DNA of 13,522 nt. It comes from CAYYIS01 sp964470965 (GTDB lineage Bacteria; JAAXHH01; JABIQT01). Location: positions 1-13,522 of the forward strand of contig CAYYIS010000080.1 in NCBI GenBank assembly GCA_964470965.1. Direction: 5' to 3'. Shown here piece after piece: positions 1-7,073 of the stretch (position 1 is the first letter of the stretch; each line of letters begins with the position of its first letter). The notes below the pieces were generated by a model. That model did no database searches, was not told the DNA's origin, and worked only from the letters and a program-made list of their open reading frames with translations. The translations under genes and the position numbers were made by a program.

Positions 1-198
1 CAGGTGGTCTTCGATCAACGTTACAAACCCTTACCGAATGTCCGGCATCCCATGCCCGATCCGGGAACGATGGTGATGGAGCTTAAATTCGACCGCGGTG
101 AGCAGGCGTACGCAGCACAGATTCTGCAGGGACTCCCACTGCGTGTGAGCCGCCATTCCAAGTATATGATGGGTGTTCAGTCAGTCTATGGCTATTAA
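1..198 (+). CDS. VTC-domain protein, C-terminal fragment (polyphosphate polymerase-like)
   Basis: Only the last 65 codons are in the window. The frame is open from base 1 and ends with TAA at 196-198, so the GTG at position 4 is probably an internal Val and not the start. The visible part reads VMELKFDR, then a short spacer, then LPLRVSRHSKYMMGVQ. This resembles the end of VTC domains, where a 'leiKf' strand precedes an arginine and an 'SKY' motif in the tunnel-shaped catalytic domain related to eukaryotic Vtc4 polyphosphate polymerase. The bacterial function of such domains is often unproven; some sit beside CotH or DUF4956 genes. The next gene starts 27 bases downstream, so co-transcription is possible, but no functional link to amino-acid transport is evident. 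The assignment rests on motif memory over a short stretch. Confidence 0.6.
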   Translation, partial: QVVFDQRYKPLPNVRHPMPDPGTMVMELKFDRGEQAYAAQILQGLPLRVSRHSKYMMGVQSVYGY

Positions 199-225
199 TT
201 CCTAAAATGAGTAAGCGGGCAATTC

Positions 226-990
226 ATGATCGATTCCGGGCAGGATTTCATAATACAATTTGAACACGTTAACAAATGGTTCGGCGACTTTCAGGTACTT
301 AAAGATATCAACCTTTCGGTTCCCCGCGGCGCATGTGTGGTGATTTGCGGACCCTCCGGATCCGGGAAATCGACGCTGATCCGATGCGTAAATCGCCTGG
401 AGACACACGATGAGGGGGTTGTGCGGGTCGATGGCCTCAAACTGTTGCCGGGGGTTCGTGAGGCCGGGTCGCTGGGCAGCATGGTGGGTATGGTGTTTCA
501 GGATTTCAATCTGTTTCCACACATGACGGTGCTCGAAAACCTGACACTGGCGCCGAAGCGCAATCTCAACCTTTCCACGGAGGAAACGCAGGAACTGGGT
601 ATTCGGTATCTTGAACGGGTGCATATCCGCGACCAGGCAGACAAGTATCCGGCCCAGCTTTCCGGGGGACAGCAACAGCGGGTGGCCATCGCCCGTTCCC
701 TGTGCATGAAACCGGATATCCTTCTCTTTGACGAACCGACCTCCGCGCTGGACCCGGAGATGATCCGCGAGGTGCTCGATGTGATGAGTGAGTTGGCCCA
801 GGAGGGCATTACCATGGTGTGCGTGAGCCATGAAATGGGGTTTGCGCGGAAAGCGGCCGACAATGTGGTTTTCATGGACAACGGAGAGATCGTGGAGACC
901 GGTGAACCGGACGTTATCTTCAGCCGTCCGCAGCACAAGCGGACCCAGGCGTTCCTGGATCAGATCCTTCACTACGAGGCGAAGGCGTGA
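226..990 (+). CDS. Polar amino acid ABC transporter, ATP-binding protein (GlnQ/HisP type)
   Basis: This cytoplasmic ATPase of 254 aa energises import by the two permeases encoded just downstream. Visible motifs are Walker A GPSGSGKST (residues 42-50), Q-loop Gln92 in VFQDFNLFPHMTVLEN, signature LSGGQQQR (145-152), Walker B ILLFDE (165-170), D-loop SALD and switch His202 in CVSHEMGFAR. The FQ-x-FNLFPHMTVLEN block and the 'SHEMGFAR' end are typical of the polar amino-acid uptake (PAAT) family, and the length is normal. The ATG at 226 has no strong Shine-Dalgarno sequence, only a weak purine stretch around 209-217. Its stop overlaps the next start (GTGA, 987-990), showing translational coupling. 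The exact amino acid cannot be read from the ATPase. No solute-binding protein gene is adjacent. Confidence 0.95.
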   Translation: MIDSGQDFIIQFEHVNKWFGDFQVLKDINLSVPRGACVVICGPSGSGKSTLIRCVNRLETHDEGVVRVDGLKLLPGVREAGSLGSMVGMVFQDFNLFPHMTVLENLTLAPKRNLNLSTEETQELGIRYLERVHIRDQADKYPAQLSGGQQQRVAIARSLCMKPDILLFDEPTSALDPEMIREVLDVMSELAQEGITMVCVSHEMGFARKAADNVVFMDNGEIVETGEPDVIFSRPQHKRTQAFLDQILHYEAKA

Positions 991-1796
991 CATTCTTATC
1001 CGGAGACAGGTCTACCCTGAAACACCTGCTTCTCACCTGGGGACAGTCCATTCTGTTAGCAGGCGCCCTGGTCTGGGTGGTGGCGAGCGGGGCGGAGCGG
1101 ATCAACTACCGCTGGCAGTGGTACCGCGTCAGCGATTTCTTATTGAATTCACAGGAAGGTTCCCTGTCTGCCGGTCCGCTGCTTCAGGGCCTTCTGGTCA
1201 CGATAGAAATTTCCGCCCTCAGTTTGGCGCTGACCCTGGTGCTTGGACTCGTCACCGCGCTGTTACGGTTGTCGCACGCCGTGGTGGGGCGGGCGGTGGC
1301 GAGGGGCTATATCGAGCTGATCCGGAATACCCCCCTTCTGATTCAGCTGTATCTCCTCTATTTCGTGCTTGGTCCCATACTGGGTTGGGAAAGGATCACC
1401 ACCGCCGTGGTCTGCCTCGGCCTGTTCCAGGGTGCCTATACGGCGGAGGTTATCCGCGCTGGTCTGCAGGCGGTGCCGCGGGGGCAGATGGAGGCCTGCC
1501 GAAGCCTGGGACTCGGCACGTTCGACAGCTACCGCTTCGTGATCCTGCCGCAGGTGGTTCGGAATATGCTGCCGCCGCTGACTAACGAGGCGGTTTCCCT
1601 TGTGAAAAACTCATCCATAGTGAGCGTCATCGCTATTTTCGACCTGACCACGGTAGGACGGGATATTATTGCCGATACGTTCCTGACGTTCGAGGTGTGG
1701 CTGGCCGTGGCTGCCATCTATCTGGTCATAACCATCTCGCTATCAGCTGTAGCGGACACTGCCGAGCGACGGATGTATGCCGACGTGCGGAGGTGA
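987..1796 (+). CDS. Amino acid ABC transporter permease (HisM/GlnP family), first subunit
   Basis: Inner-membrane permease of 269 aa. The start is GTG inside the GTGA overlap with the ATPase stop. Hydrophobic segments lie at about 20-35, 66-94, 117-131, 136-156, 207-220 and 236-257. The segment GLLVTIEISALSLALTLVLG (69-88) is the characteristic first conserved helix of the His/Glu/Gln/Arg permease family. The cytoplasmic EAA loop that docks on the ATPase is at 169-188 (EACRSLGLGTFDSYRFVILP), followed by 'LVKNSSIVSVI'. The RNTPLLIQLYLLYF block (113-126) is also typical of PAAT permeases. It should form a heterodimer with the permease encoded at 1806-2696. A second permease and one ATPase in tandem is the standard arrangement. 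The substrate cannot be named from this sequence. Confidence 0.94.
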   Translation: MTFLSGDRSTLKHLLLTWGQSILLAGALVWVVASGAERINYRWQWYRVSDFLLNSQEGSLSAGPLLQGLLVTIEISALSLALTLVLGLVTALLRLSHAVVGRAVARGYIELIRNTPLLIQLYLLYFVLGPILGWERITTAVVCLGLFQGAYTAEVIRAGLQAVPRGQMEACRSLGLGTFDSYRFVILPQVVRNMLPPLTNEAVSLVKNSSIVSVIAIFDLTTVGRDIIADTFLTFEVWLAVAAIYLVITISLSAVADTAERRMYADVRR

Positions 1797-1805
1797 GGGG
1801 ATGCG

Positions 1806-2696
1806 ATGGGACGTAGATTTCGAATAACCTGGCTGGACGGTGGCCTGATCGTAACGCTCGCCGCCATGGCCGGATGGCTCTGGTACCGGTCATCCATCGG
1901 GATAGCATACGACTGGCACTGGGCGCAGGCATACGAGACGATCACCACTCCGGACCGTGAAGGAGGTACACCGTATTTTTTCACCGGCGTACTCGCAACA
2001 TTGCGGCTCAGCTTGTGGAGTGCCTTGATTGCAACGGCACTGGGCTTGGTGGTCGGAGTGGGCAGGCGGTCTAAGATCAGCAGTTTACGCCTGATCTGTA
2101 CATTCTACATACAGGTTATTCGGAATATCCCACCGCTGGTCTTCATCTTCATCTTTTATTTTTTCATCAGTAACCAGCTGATACCGCTTTTGGGTCTGGA
2201 GGGGCTCCTCCGGGGCAATCCGGGTAGGGCGGGTGGCTGGCAGCAAACGCTGTTTGGTCCGGCCCTACTCTGGGAGAACCTGCTCTCAGGGGTACTTTGC
2301 GTTTCGTTCATCAGCGCCGCGTATATCGCCGAGATCGTACGGGCCGGGATCGGGGCTATCCCAACGGGACAGTGGGAGGCGGCGGAAAGTTTGGGGATGA
2401 CTACATTGGACAGGTACCGTTTCGTCATTTTTCCCCAGGCATTAGCACGCATCGTACCGCCGGTCACAGGGCAGTATATCTCCCTGGTCAAGGACTCCTC
2501 CATCGTATCCCTGATCTCGATCCAGGAACTGACGTTCGTAGGTACCGAAATCGCCAACTCAAGCGGCCTGATATTCGAAATCTGGATATTCGTGGCCTTC
2601 ATATACTTCCTGCTCTGCCTCACACTGTCTGTCCTGCTGCGATATGTCGAACTGCGGGCAACCAGGCATTTTTCACATGGCCGTCCAGCGATATAA
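1806..2696 (+). CDS. Amino acid ABC transporter permease, second subunit
   Basis: Second inner-membrane permease of the same transporter, 296 aa. Its start follows the first permease stop by 9 bases. A GGAGGTGAGGGG stretch at 1789-1800 serves as Shine-Dalgarno. ATG 1801 is out of this frame, so ATG 1806 is preferred. Membrane segments are visible near 12-27, 60-86, 109-128, 157-178, 232-247 and 257-280. The EAA loop is at 191-210 (EAAESLGMTTLDRYRFVIFP), followed by SLVKDSSIVSLISIQELT. RNIPPLVFIFIFYFF (106-120) corresponds to the RNTPLLIQLYLLYF block of the partner. It is slightly longer than its partner because of a periplasmic stretch around 128-150 rich in Gly, Leu and Arg. Family assignment is secure; substrate is unknown. 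Confidence 0.94.
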   Translation: MGRRFRITWLDGGLIVTLAAMAGWLWYRSSIGIAYDWHWAQAYETITTPDREGGTPYFFTGVLATLRLSLWSALIATALGLVVGVGRRSKISSLRLICTFYIQVIRNIPPLVFIFIFYFFISNQLIPLLGLEGLLRGNPGRAGGWQQTLFGPALLWENLLSGVLCVSFISAAYIAEIVRAGIGAIPTGQWEAAESLGMTTLDRYRFVIFPQALARIVPPVTGQYISLVKDSSIVSLISIQELTFVGTEIANSSGLIFEIWIFVAFIYFLLCLTLSVLLRYVELRATRHFSHGRPAI

Positions 2697-2780
2697 TTGC
2701 GGTTGGGAAGTTTCTCTTGATGAAATTGGCATATCATTATTATTTTTTCAAAGTAAATGGTAAAACTGGGTTTGAGACAG

Positions 2781-2787
2781 AAAGGGG
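2781..2787 (+). promoter_or_regulatory. Shine-Dalgarno sequence deciding the AOR start
   Basis: AAAGGGG lies 5 bases before the GTG at 2793. The upstream in-frame ATG at 2757 is preceded only by an A/T-rich stretch with no purine-rich ribosome site. I therefore prefer GTG 2793, though this is a modest call. Confidence 0.5.
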
Positions 2788-2792
2788 CTCCC

Positions 2793-4712
2793 GTGATCAA
2801 GCCGCGTATCGCTGAACCGAAATTACATACCGATTTTTCCTATACCAGAGTGCATTACGACGTTTCCCAAGGGGCTGTGCTTGCATGCCAGGACCTGGCC
2901 GTGCAGGACGAGATGGATTTCCTGGGGGGCATTGGGCGTTCCTTCAAAATCATGGCGGATTACGACGTATCCGACCCGTTTGCGCCTGAGAGTCCGTTGG
3001 TGGTCAATACGGGCTGCCTGACCGGTACACAGTTCATGACCGGCCTGCGCACCTATTTCACCGGCTATTCCCCGCTTAAGCGCACCTCCACCGGCATGCC
3101 CATGGCGGTGTGGTCGGCCATGAGCGGGAGCTTCGGCCGTAAGTTCTCCTACACCGGAATCGGCGACTTGATTTTGACCGGTAGGGCGGACACTCCGAAG
3201 ATACTGGTCATTGAACAGTCAGGTGACGGCCCCAATATCGCCCTCGTCGATGCGCCGCAGGAGCTGGTGGGTTCCCGCGTGCGGGCGAGGATGGCTTATT
3301 TGAACGAGCAGTACAATGACCCGTCAAACCGGAATTTCCCGGCCCATTTCGCCGTGATCGGTCCGGCGGGCGAGCACTGGGAATCGGTGTGGTACGCCTG
3401 TGTCGTCGGGTCGACGCAGGAACAGTTGATGACGGGTGAGGACAAGTGGCGATTCGGAGGCCGGCTGGGTATGGGGTCTCTGATGGGGTCGAAGAACATC
3501 ATTGGCATCGTGGCAATTGCCGAATCGGATCATTATCGTAAAGGCGACCAACGGCTGAAGGAGATCAACCGGGAAATCGGCCGCGGTGATCAGAGCAAGG
3601 GTTATCGCCATCCCAACAACCGGGACGGACTGGGCGGCACCGGCAAGAACGCCAAGTTCCTCGACGAATTCGGAGTACTGCCGTTCAAGAATTTTGCGCC
3701 TCCGGATGAAAATGTAGCGGTGCCGGTCCACCTGGAAACCATGCGCGATTCCGACGAGCTCATCGTAATCGACAAAAACTGCTTCGGATGCCAGATTTCC
3801 TGTCACCAGGATTTCTACGACATACCGCCCGAAGGCAAGGACCCCGACTGGCGCCAGGCCCGGAAAAACCACGGAGATTACCTGGGGCGCTACGAATTCG
3901 AACCGATGGAGCTGTCCGGTCCGAACCTGGGAATTCTGGATCCGAAAGCAAACCTGGAACTGGCGCGTCTCGATGACGATTTGGGATTCGACACCATTTC
4001 AGTCAATGTGGTGCTCTCATTCCTGATGGACTACAACAGCCGGGGAAAGGGCAAGGTCGCCGGCGGTCTCCAGTTTGGGGATGTGGAAGCTGCGGCAAGT
4101 CTGAAGGAGGATATCGCCTACGGGCGGGAACCGCTGTTTGGAAAAGGCGTCCGCGCAATCGCCGAAGAGCTGGGCGGTACTGGATTCGCCATGCATTCCA
4201 AGGGCGTGGAGTTCTCCGCATACCTGGGGCAGACCAACCCGGGTTATCCATTCGCCGTGGCCGGAGGCCATATGTCCATGCGCACCTTCCTGCTGTATGT
4301 GATGGACCCGGACTGCCAGCCGGATTCGGCGGATTACTGGGTGCACAACATCGTCAAGGAAGGCTGGAAGATGGTGAACAAAGACCTGCACGGGGGCTGC
4401 CTGTTTACCATGGCTCCGCCGGACCAGGTAGCCGATGCGGTTTCGTCTGTGTTCGGCATCCCGTTTGCCGCGGAGCAGGTGCTCGACGCTACTTTCCGGG
4501 CTCATATTCTGGGCTTCGCCCTGGAGCAGAAACAGGGCATCACACTGGAAGATTATTCCTTGCCGGAGGAGATCCTCGTTGGCCGCAAGAAAGGAGATCT
4601 CCCCGGTGTCCATTTCCTGACGCCCGCCCTGTTCGAAGAAGTCAGGGCCCGCGCCCATGAGCATTTTAAAAAAGACATGGTCCGACTGGGATACGACGCG
4701 CTGGTTAGTTGA
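2793..4712 (+). CDS. Aldehyde:ferredoxin oxidoreductase family protein (tungsten/molybdenum bis-pterin enzyme), divergent
   Basis: The encoded enzyme is 639 aa from GTG 2793 (651 from ATG 2757). AOR-family enzymes oxidise aldehydes to acids in the cytoplasm using a W- or Mo-bis-pyranopterin and one [4Fe-4S] cluster, with ferredoxin as acceptor. Cluster ligands are visible as CFGCQISC (Cys330, 333, 337) plus Cys536 in DLHGGC. Both pterin-contact motifs are intact: DDLGFD (395-400, DxxGxD) and DLHGGC (531-536, DxxGxC). The YEFEP segment near 367-371 matches the family's active-site 'EYE' region. The N-terminal domain has VNTGCLTGT, SPLK and, further on, GRLGMGSLMGSKN, where many AORs read GPLTGT and GRGGLGAVMGSK, so this is a divergent subfamily. 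It follows the amino-acid transporter after about 96 bases. No ferredoxin or MoaD-like gene is adjacent. The substrate is unknown; amino-acid-derived aldehydes are a guess from context. Confidence 0.92.
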   Translation: MIKPRIAEPKLHTDFSYTRVHYDVSQGAVLACQDLAVQDEMDFLGGIGRSFKIMADYDVSDPFAPESPLVVNTGCLTGTQFMTGLRTYFTGYSPLKRTSTGMPMAVWSAMSGSFGRKFSYTGIGDLILTGRADTPKILVIEQSGDGPNIALVDAPQELVGSRVRARMAYLNEQYNDPSNRNFPAHFAVIGPAGEHWESVWYACVVGSTQEQLMTGEDKWRFGGRLGMGSLMGSKNIIGIVAIAESDHYRKGDQRLKEINREIGRGDQSKGYRHPNNRDGLGGTGKNAKFLDEFGVLPFKNFAPPDENVAVPVHLETMRDSDELIVIDKNCFGCQISCHQDFYDIPPEGKDPDWRQARKNHGDYLGRYEFEPMELSGPNLGILDPKANLELARLDDDLGFDTISVNVVLSFLMDYNSRGKGKVAGGLQFGDVEAAASLKEDIAYGREPLFGKGVRAIAEELGGTGFAMHSKGVEFSAYLGQTNPGYPFAVAGGHMSMRTFLLYVMDPDCQPDSADYWVHNIVKEGWKMVNKDLHGGCLFTMAPPDQVADAVSSVFGIPFAAEQVLDATFRAHILGFALEQKQGITLEDYSLPEEILVGRKKGDLPGVHFLTPALFEEVRARAHEHFKKDMVRLGYDALVS

Positions 4713-4713
4713 C

Positions 4714-4808
4714 AGTTCTAGGATTGTGGGATTGGCGGATTATAGAACTCATCTCTGAATTCGTGAATCCACTATTCCTTCAATCACTCAGATTTCCTAA
4801 ATTAAATC
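4714..4808. repeat. 8-nt phased GGATT / AATCC inverted array with AGTTCTA arms
   Basis: Three GGATT copies lie at 4721, 4729 and 4737, exactly 8 bases apart. They are enclosed by the perfect inverted pair AGTTCTA (4714-4720) and TAGAACT (4743-4749). Downstream the complementary motif recurs in the same roughly 8-base phase but degenerate (AATCC 4766, ATTCC 4774, AATCA 4782, AATCC 4805). The whole block is therefore a loose palindrome. It begins one base after the AOR stop, so it might fold as a transcript-end hairpin, but there is no T-run. It could equally be the remnant of a short intergenic repeat element. Confidence 0.5.
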
Positions 4809-4815
4809 CAGGGAG

Positions 4816-4961
4816 GTCACGGTCGCGTTTATGGTGTGCCGGCCGTATCGGCTTGCGGCAATCGAAGACGTTCTGAGGGAGACCGGGATGAGAAGTGCCA
4901 GAGCGGCTGTGTGCGCGGTATCCTAGGAGCTGGTGAATCTGTATATCAGGCTGCCCACCCG
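4816..4961 (+). pseudogene. Possible decayed P-II (GlnB-like) signalling protein gene fragment
   Basis: Reading from 4816 gives VTVAFMVCRPYRLAAIEDVL, then RETGM. This lines up without gaps with the N-terminus of P-II proteins (E. coli GlnB, from memory: IIKPFKLDDVREALAEVGI). The frame then ends at TAG 4924. Shifting by +2 at about 4887 gives CVRGILGAGESVYQAA before a stop at 4962, echoing the P-II continuation 'VRGFGRQKGH..VYRGA'. No intact P-II of about 112 aa can be read, so this would be a frameshifted, truncated relic. GGGAGG at 4811-4816 could be the old ribosome site. P-II proteins report nitrogen status and often control ammonium or amino-acid uptake. The similarity is short, and chance remains possible. 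Confidence 0.35.
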
Positions 4962-5082
4962 TGATTGTAATACCAATATCCTGGTCGTTACCGGTACCTA
5001 CCGGGTTGTACCTCCGACCATCACCGGTTCACATCAGATTTCTCAATGGTGTCCTGCCCTTCCGAGCAAACGTTCATGAACG

Positions 5083-5096
5083 GAGAGAATTCTCTC
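5083..5096. other. 14-bp perfect palindrome upstream of the M20 gene
   Basis: GAGAGAATTCTCTC is fully self-complementary and lies about 105 bases before the M20 start. A TTGACA hexamer follows at 5130-5135, but no good -10 sits 16-18 bases after it. The palindrome could be an operator for a dimeric regulator or mere coincidence. The rest of 4962-5200 shows no convincing gene. Confidence 0.2.
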
Positions 5097-5200
5097 GTCG
5101 CCACGGCAGGCCGCGAAAACTGCAAAGCCTTGACAGACATAACCCGGCCGTTTCGGAAAATGATATCGGAGCGCATGCATTAAGGATTGGATCAACACAA

Positions 5201-6379
5201 ATGCCTTTAATTTCCAACGCAGTTGACCGCATTAGCGCCGGTGTCGACCGGCAGCGTCTGCTCGACACAGCCATCGCCCTGATGGAAGTACCCAGTCCAA
5301 CGTGTGAGGCGGGCGACGTGGCGGACCGGCTGGAGGAACTGCTCACGGAGGACGGATTCGACGTGGAGAGACCGACCGCCGGATGGCCGGAGGCACCCGC
5401 CGTTGTGACACGCTGGCGGGCAGGCGAGGGTGGGCGAACGCTGCAATTCAACGGCCACCTGGACACGGTGCACCTTCCCTACGTTCCGCCGCGCGTGGAA
5501 AACGGCGTGCTCTACGGACAAGGTGCAGCGGACATGAAAGGCGGGCTGGCCGCTGCCGTTGAGGCATTGCGCGTGCTTCGCGATACGGGGGTGTTGTCCG
5601 ACGGTGGTGTCCTGATGACCGCCCACGATCACCACGAAGCCCCCTGGGGCGACAGCCGGCAGATCCGTACCCTGATTGACGAAGGGTATGTGGGGGACGG
5701 TGTGCTTATTCCCGAATACCTCCCGGACCGGATCACCATAGCAGGACGCGGCCAGGCCATCCTGGAAATCACAGTCCGGCGCGCCGGCGACCGGGTACAC
5801 GAGGTGCTGCGCCCACCGGACACGCCGGATGTGCTGGAGGGGGCCGCCGAGGTGATTCGAGGGCTCAAAGCCCTGAATGCGGAACTCGTGAAGACGGAAT
5901 ACCCCTATGTGGGGTCGGAGACTGCGTTCGTGGGACAAATTCACGGCGGTGAGATATTCAACCAGGCTCCCGTGGCGTGTAAAATTTCCGGAACGAGGCG
6001 CTGGGTGGCGGGACGTAACATCCCGGATTTGGAGCGGGAGTTTTTCACAATACTGAACGAAGCCGCCGAGCTAACCGGGACAGTCGTCGACGGAGATTTC
6101 ATGGTCGTAAGGGATGCCTTCCGTGTTGCAGAAGACGCACAGCTGGTTACCGCGTTTCAGGCGGCTCACACCGCTGCCACCGGCCGCGCGCTTCCCTTCG
6201 GTGGCAAGCCGTTCGTGGACGATGGGAATTGCTTTACCTCCATGAAACAGATTCCTGCACTCACGCACGGTCCGGCCGCCGAAGGTGCCCACACCACCAA
6301 CGAACGGGTATCCGTCGATGAGCTGGTACGCGTGGCAGAGGTGTATGCGGGTACGGCTGTCACATTCTGTGGTGAATGA
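5201..6379 (+). CDS. M20-family metallopeptidase/deacylase (ArgE/DapE/Acy1-like)
   Basis: The protein is 392 aa from ATG 5201, a normal length for M20. The frame stays open 80 codons further upstream, but that part looks non-coding and the M20 fold begins at VDRQRLLDTAIALMEVPSPT. AAGGA at 5182-5186 is a distant ribosome site. The family hydrolyses amide or N-acyl bonds using two zinc ions. Visible ligands are His86 and Asp88 (GHLDTV), bridging Asp111 (GAADMKGG), Glu146 and Glu172 (IPEY), and His364 (AHTTNE). The dimerisation domain begins near 182. Oddly, the usual catalytic Glu-Glu pair reads His145-Glu146 (HDHHEAPWGD). The substrate is unknown; acyl-amino acids, diamines or dipeptides are all possible. 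Its stop is one base from the stop of the convergent adenosyltransferase gene. Confidence 0.88.
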   Translation: MPLISNAVDRISAGVDRQRLLDTAIALMEVPSPTCEAGDVADRLEELLTEDGFDVERPTAGWPEAPAVVTRWRAGEGGRTLQFNGHLDTVHLPYVPPRVENGVLYGQGAADMKGGLAAAVEALRVLRDTGVLSDGGVLMTAHDHHEAPWGDSRQIRTLIDEGYVGDGVLIPEYLPDRITIAGRGQAILEITVRRAGDRVHEVLRPPDTPDVLEGAAEVIRGLKALNAELVKTEYPYVGSETAFVGQIHGGEIFNQAPVACKISGTRRWVAGRNIPDLEREFFTILNEAAELTGTVVDGDFMVVRDAFRVAEDAQLVTAFQAAHTAATGRALPFGGKPFVDDGNCFTSMKQIPALTHGPAAEGAHTTNERVSVDELVRVAEVYAGTAVTFCGE

Positions 6380-6380
6380 C

Positions 6381-6944
6381 TTATAGCCGGCTGTTCCACA
6401 CCGGTTCGGGGACCCCGGCGGTTTTGTTCTCATACCGTGCCATCACGAAAAGCAGGTCCGACAGGCGGTTCAGATAGGCAACGACGTGTGCGCCGATGGG
6501 CTCGGTGCGGGCAAGGGTCGTCACTTCCCTTTCCGCCCGGCGGCATCCCGTGCGGGCCACATGTAGGTTAGCGGCGCCCGATGTGCCGCCCGGAAGTATG
6601 AAGTTCTCGAGTGGACCTACTTCTTCATTGTACCGATCGATCAGTTCTTCCAGTTTGTCAACGTGTCGTTGCTCTATCTGCGGGATCTTGAGTTTGATTT
6701 TATCTCCTTCTTCAAAGCAGAGATCCGAGCCCAGGTGGAACAGCTCGTTCTGGATGATAGACAGCGCCTCCGTGAGTTCATCCGCCAGGCCGTTGGCCAG
6801 CGCCAGGCCGATCTGAGAGTTGATTTCATCGACTGAGCCATACCCCGCCACGCGTAGAGAGTCTTTTGGCACCCGCTGGCCACCGCCCAGTGCGGTGGTT
6901 CCGTCATCGCCTTTTCGTGTGTAAATTTTAGTCAGCCGCGGCAT
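6381..6944 (-). CDS. pduO: ATP:cob(I)alamin adenosyltransferase, PduO/MMAB type
   Basis: A 187-aa cytoplasmic enzyme that transfers the 5'-deoxyadenosyl group from ATP to cob(I)alamin, making adenosylcobalamin. The N-terminal ATP-binding motif TRKGDDGTT (9-17) is followed by VDEINSQIG (38-46), then FILPGGT (115-121), RTGCRRAER (131-139) and YLNRLSDLLFVMAR (157-170). Together these define the trimeric PduO family. Length fits the stand-alone adenosyltransferase. AAAGGAG (minus strand, bases 6952-6958) lies 7 bases before the ATG. It follows btuC after 129 bases that hold no gene. It is therefore probably the last gene of the riboswitch-controlled B12 operon, converting imported corrinoid to the coenzyme, although a private promoter in the gap cannot be excluded. 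Confidence 0.95.
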   Translation of the reverse strand: MPRLTKIYTRKGDDGTTALGGGQRVPKDSLRVAGYGSVDEINSQIGLALANGLADELTEALSIIQNELFHLGSDLCFEEGDKIKLKIPQIEQRHVDKLEELIDRYNEEVGPLENFILPGGTSGAANLHVARTGCRRAEREVTTLARTEPIGAHVVAYLNRLSDLLFVMARYENKTAGVPEPVWNSRL

Positions 6945-7073
6945 TATTTTACTCCTTTACCGTCAGATAAAAAATAAACCCATACCATTCCGCTTATTCC
7001 CTTGCTACAAAGATTGGGTGATTGAACATAAGTTATGACGGGAAAATGTATGGAATTCTCCATTCTCCCCGAC

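Noticed and set aside
202..993. Long antisense open frame opposite the ABC ATPase
   Set aside because: It mirrors a clear ATPase gene with full motifs; no recognisable domain is seen in the antisense product.
2717..2745. Possible promoter TTGATG with an A/T-rich stretch before the AOR gene
   Set aside because: The hexamer at proper spacing (TTATTT) matches the -10 consensus at only two positions.
2156..2800. Antisense and alternative-frame open frames across permease 2
   Set aside because: They are shadows of the permease reading frame and show no family motif.
5130..5135. TTGACA as a promoter for the M20 gene
   Set aside because: No acceptable -10 hexamer lies 16-18 bases downstream; the nearest A/T-rich hexamers are 23 or more bases away.
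4961..5200. In-frame 80-codon extension of the M20 gene
   Set aside because: It resembles no M20 N-terminus, has irregular composition, and the normal-length enzyme begins at ATG 5201.
5207..5944. Long antisense open frame opposite the M20 gene
   Set aside because: The plus frame carries the complete M20 metal-ligand pattern; the opposite frame has no motif.
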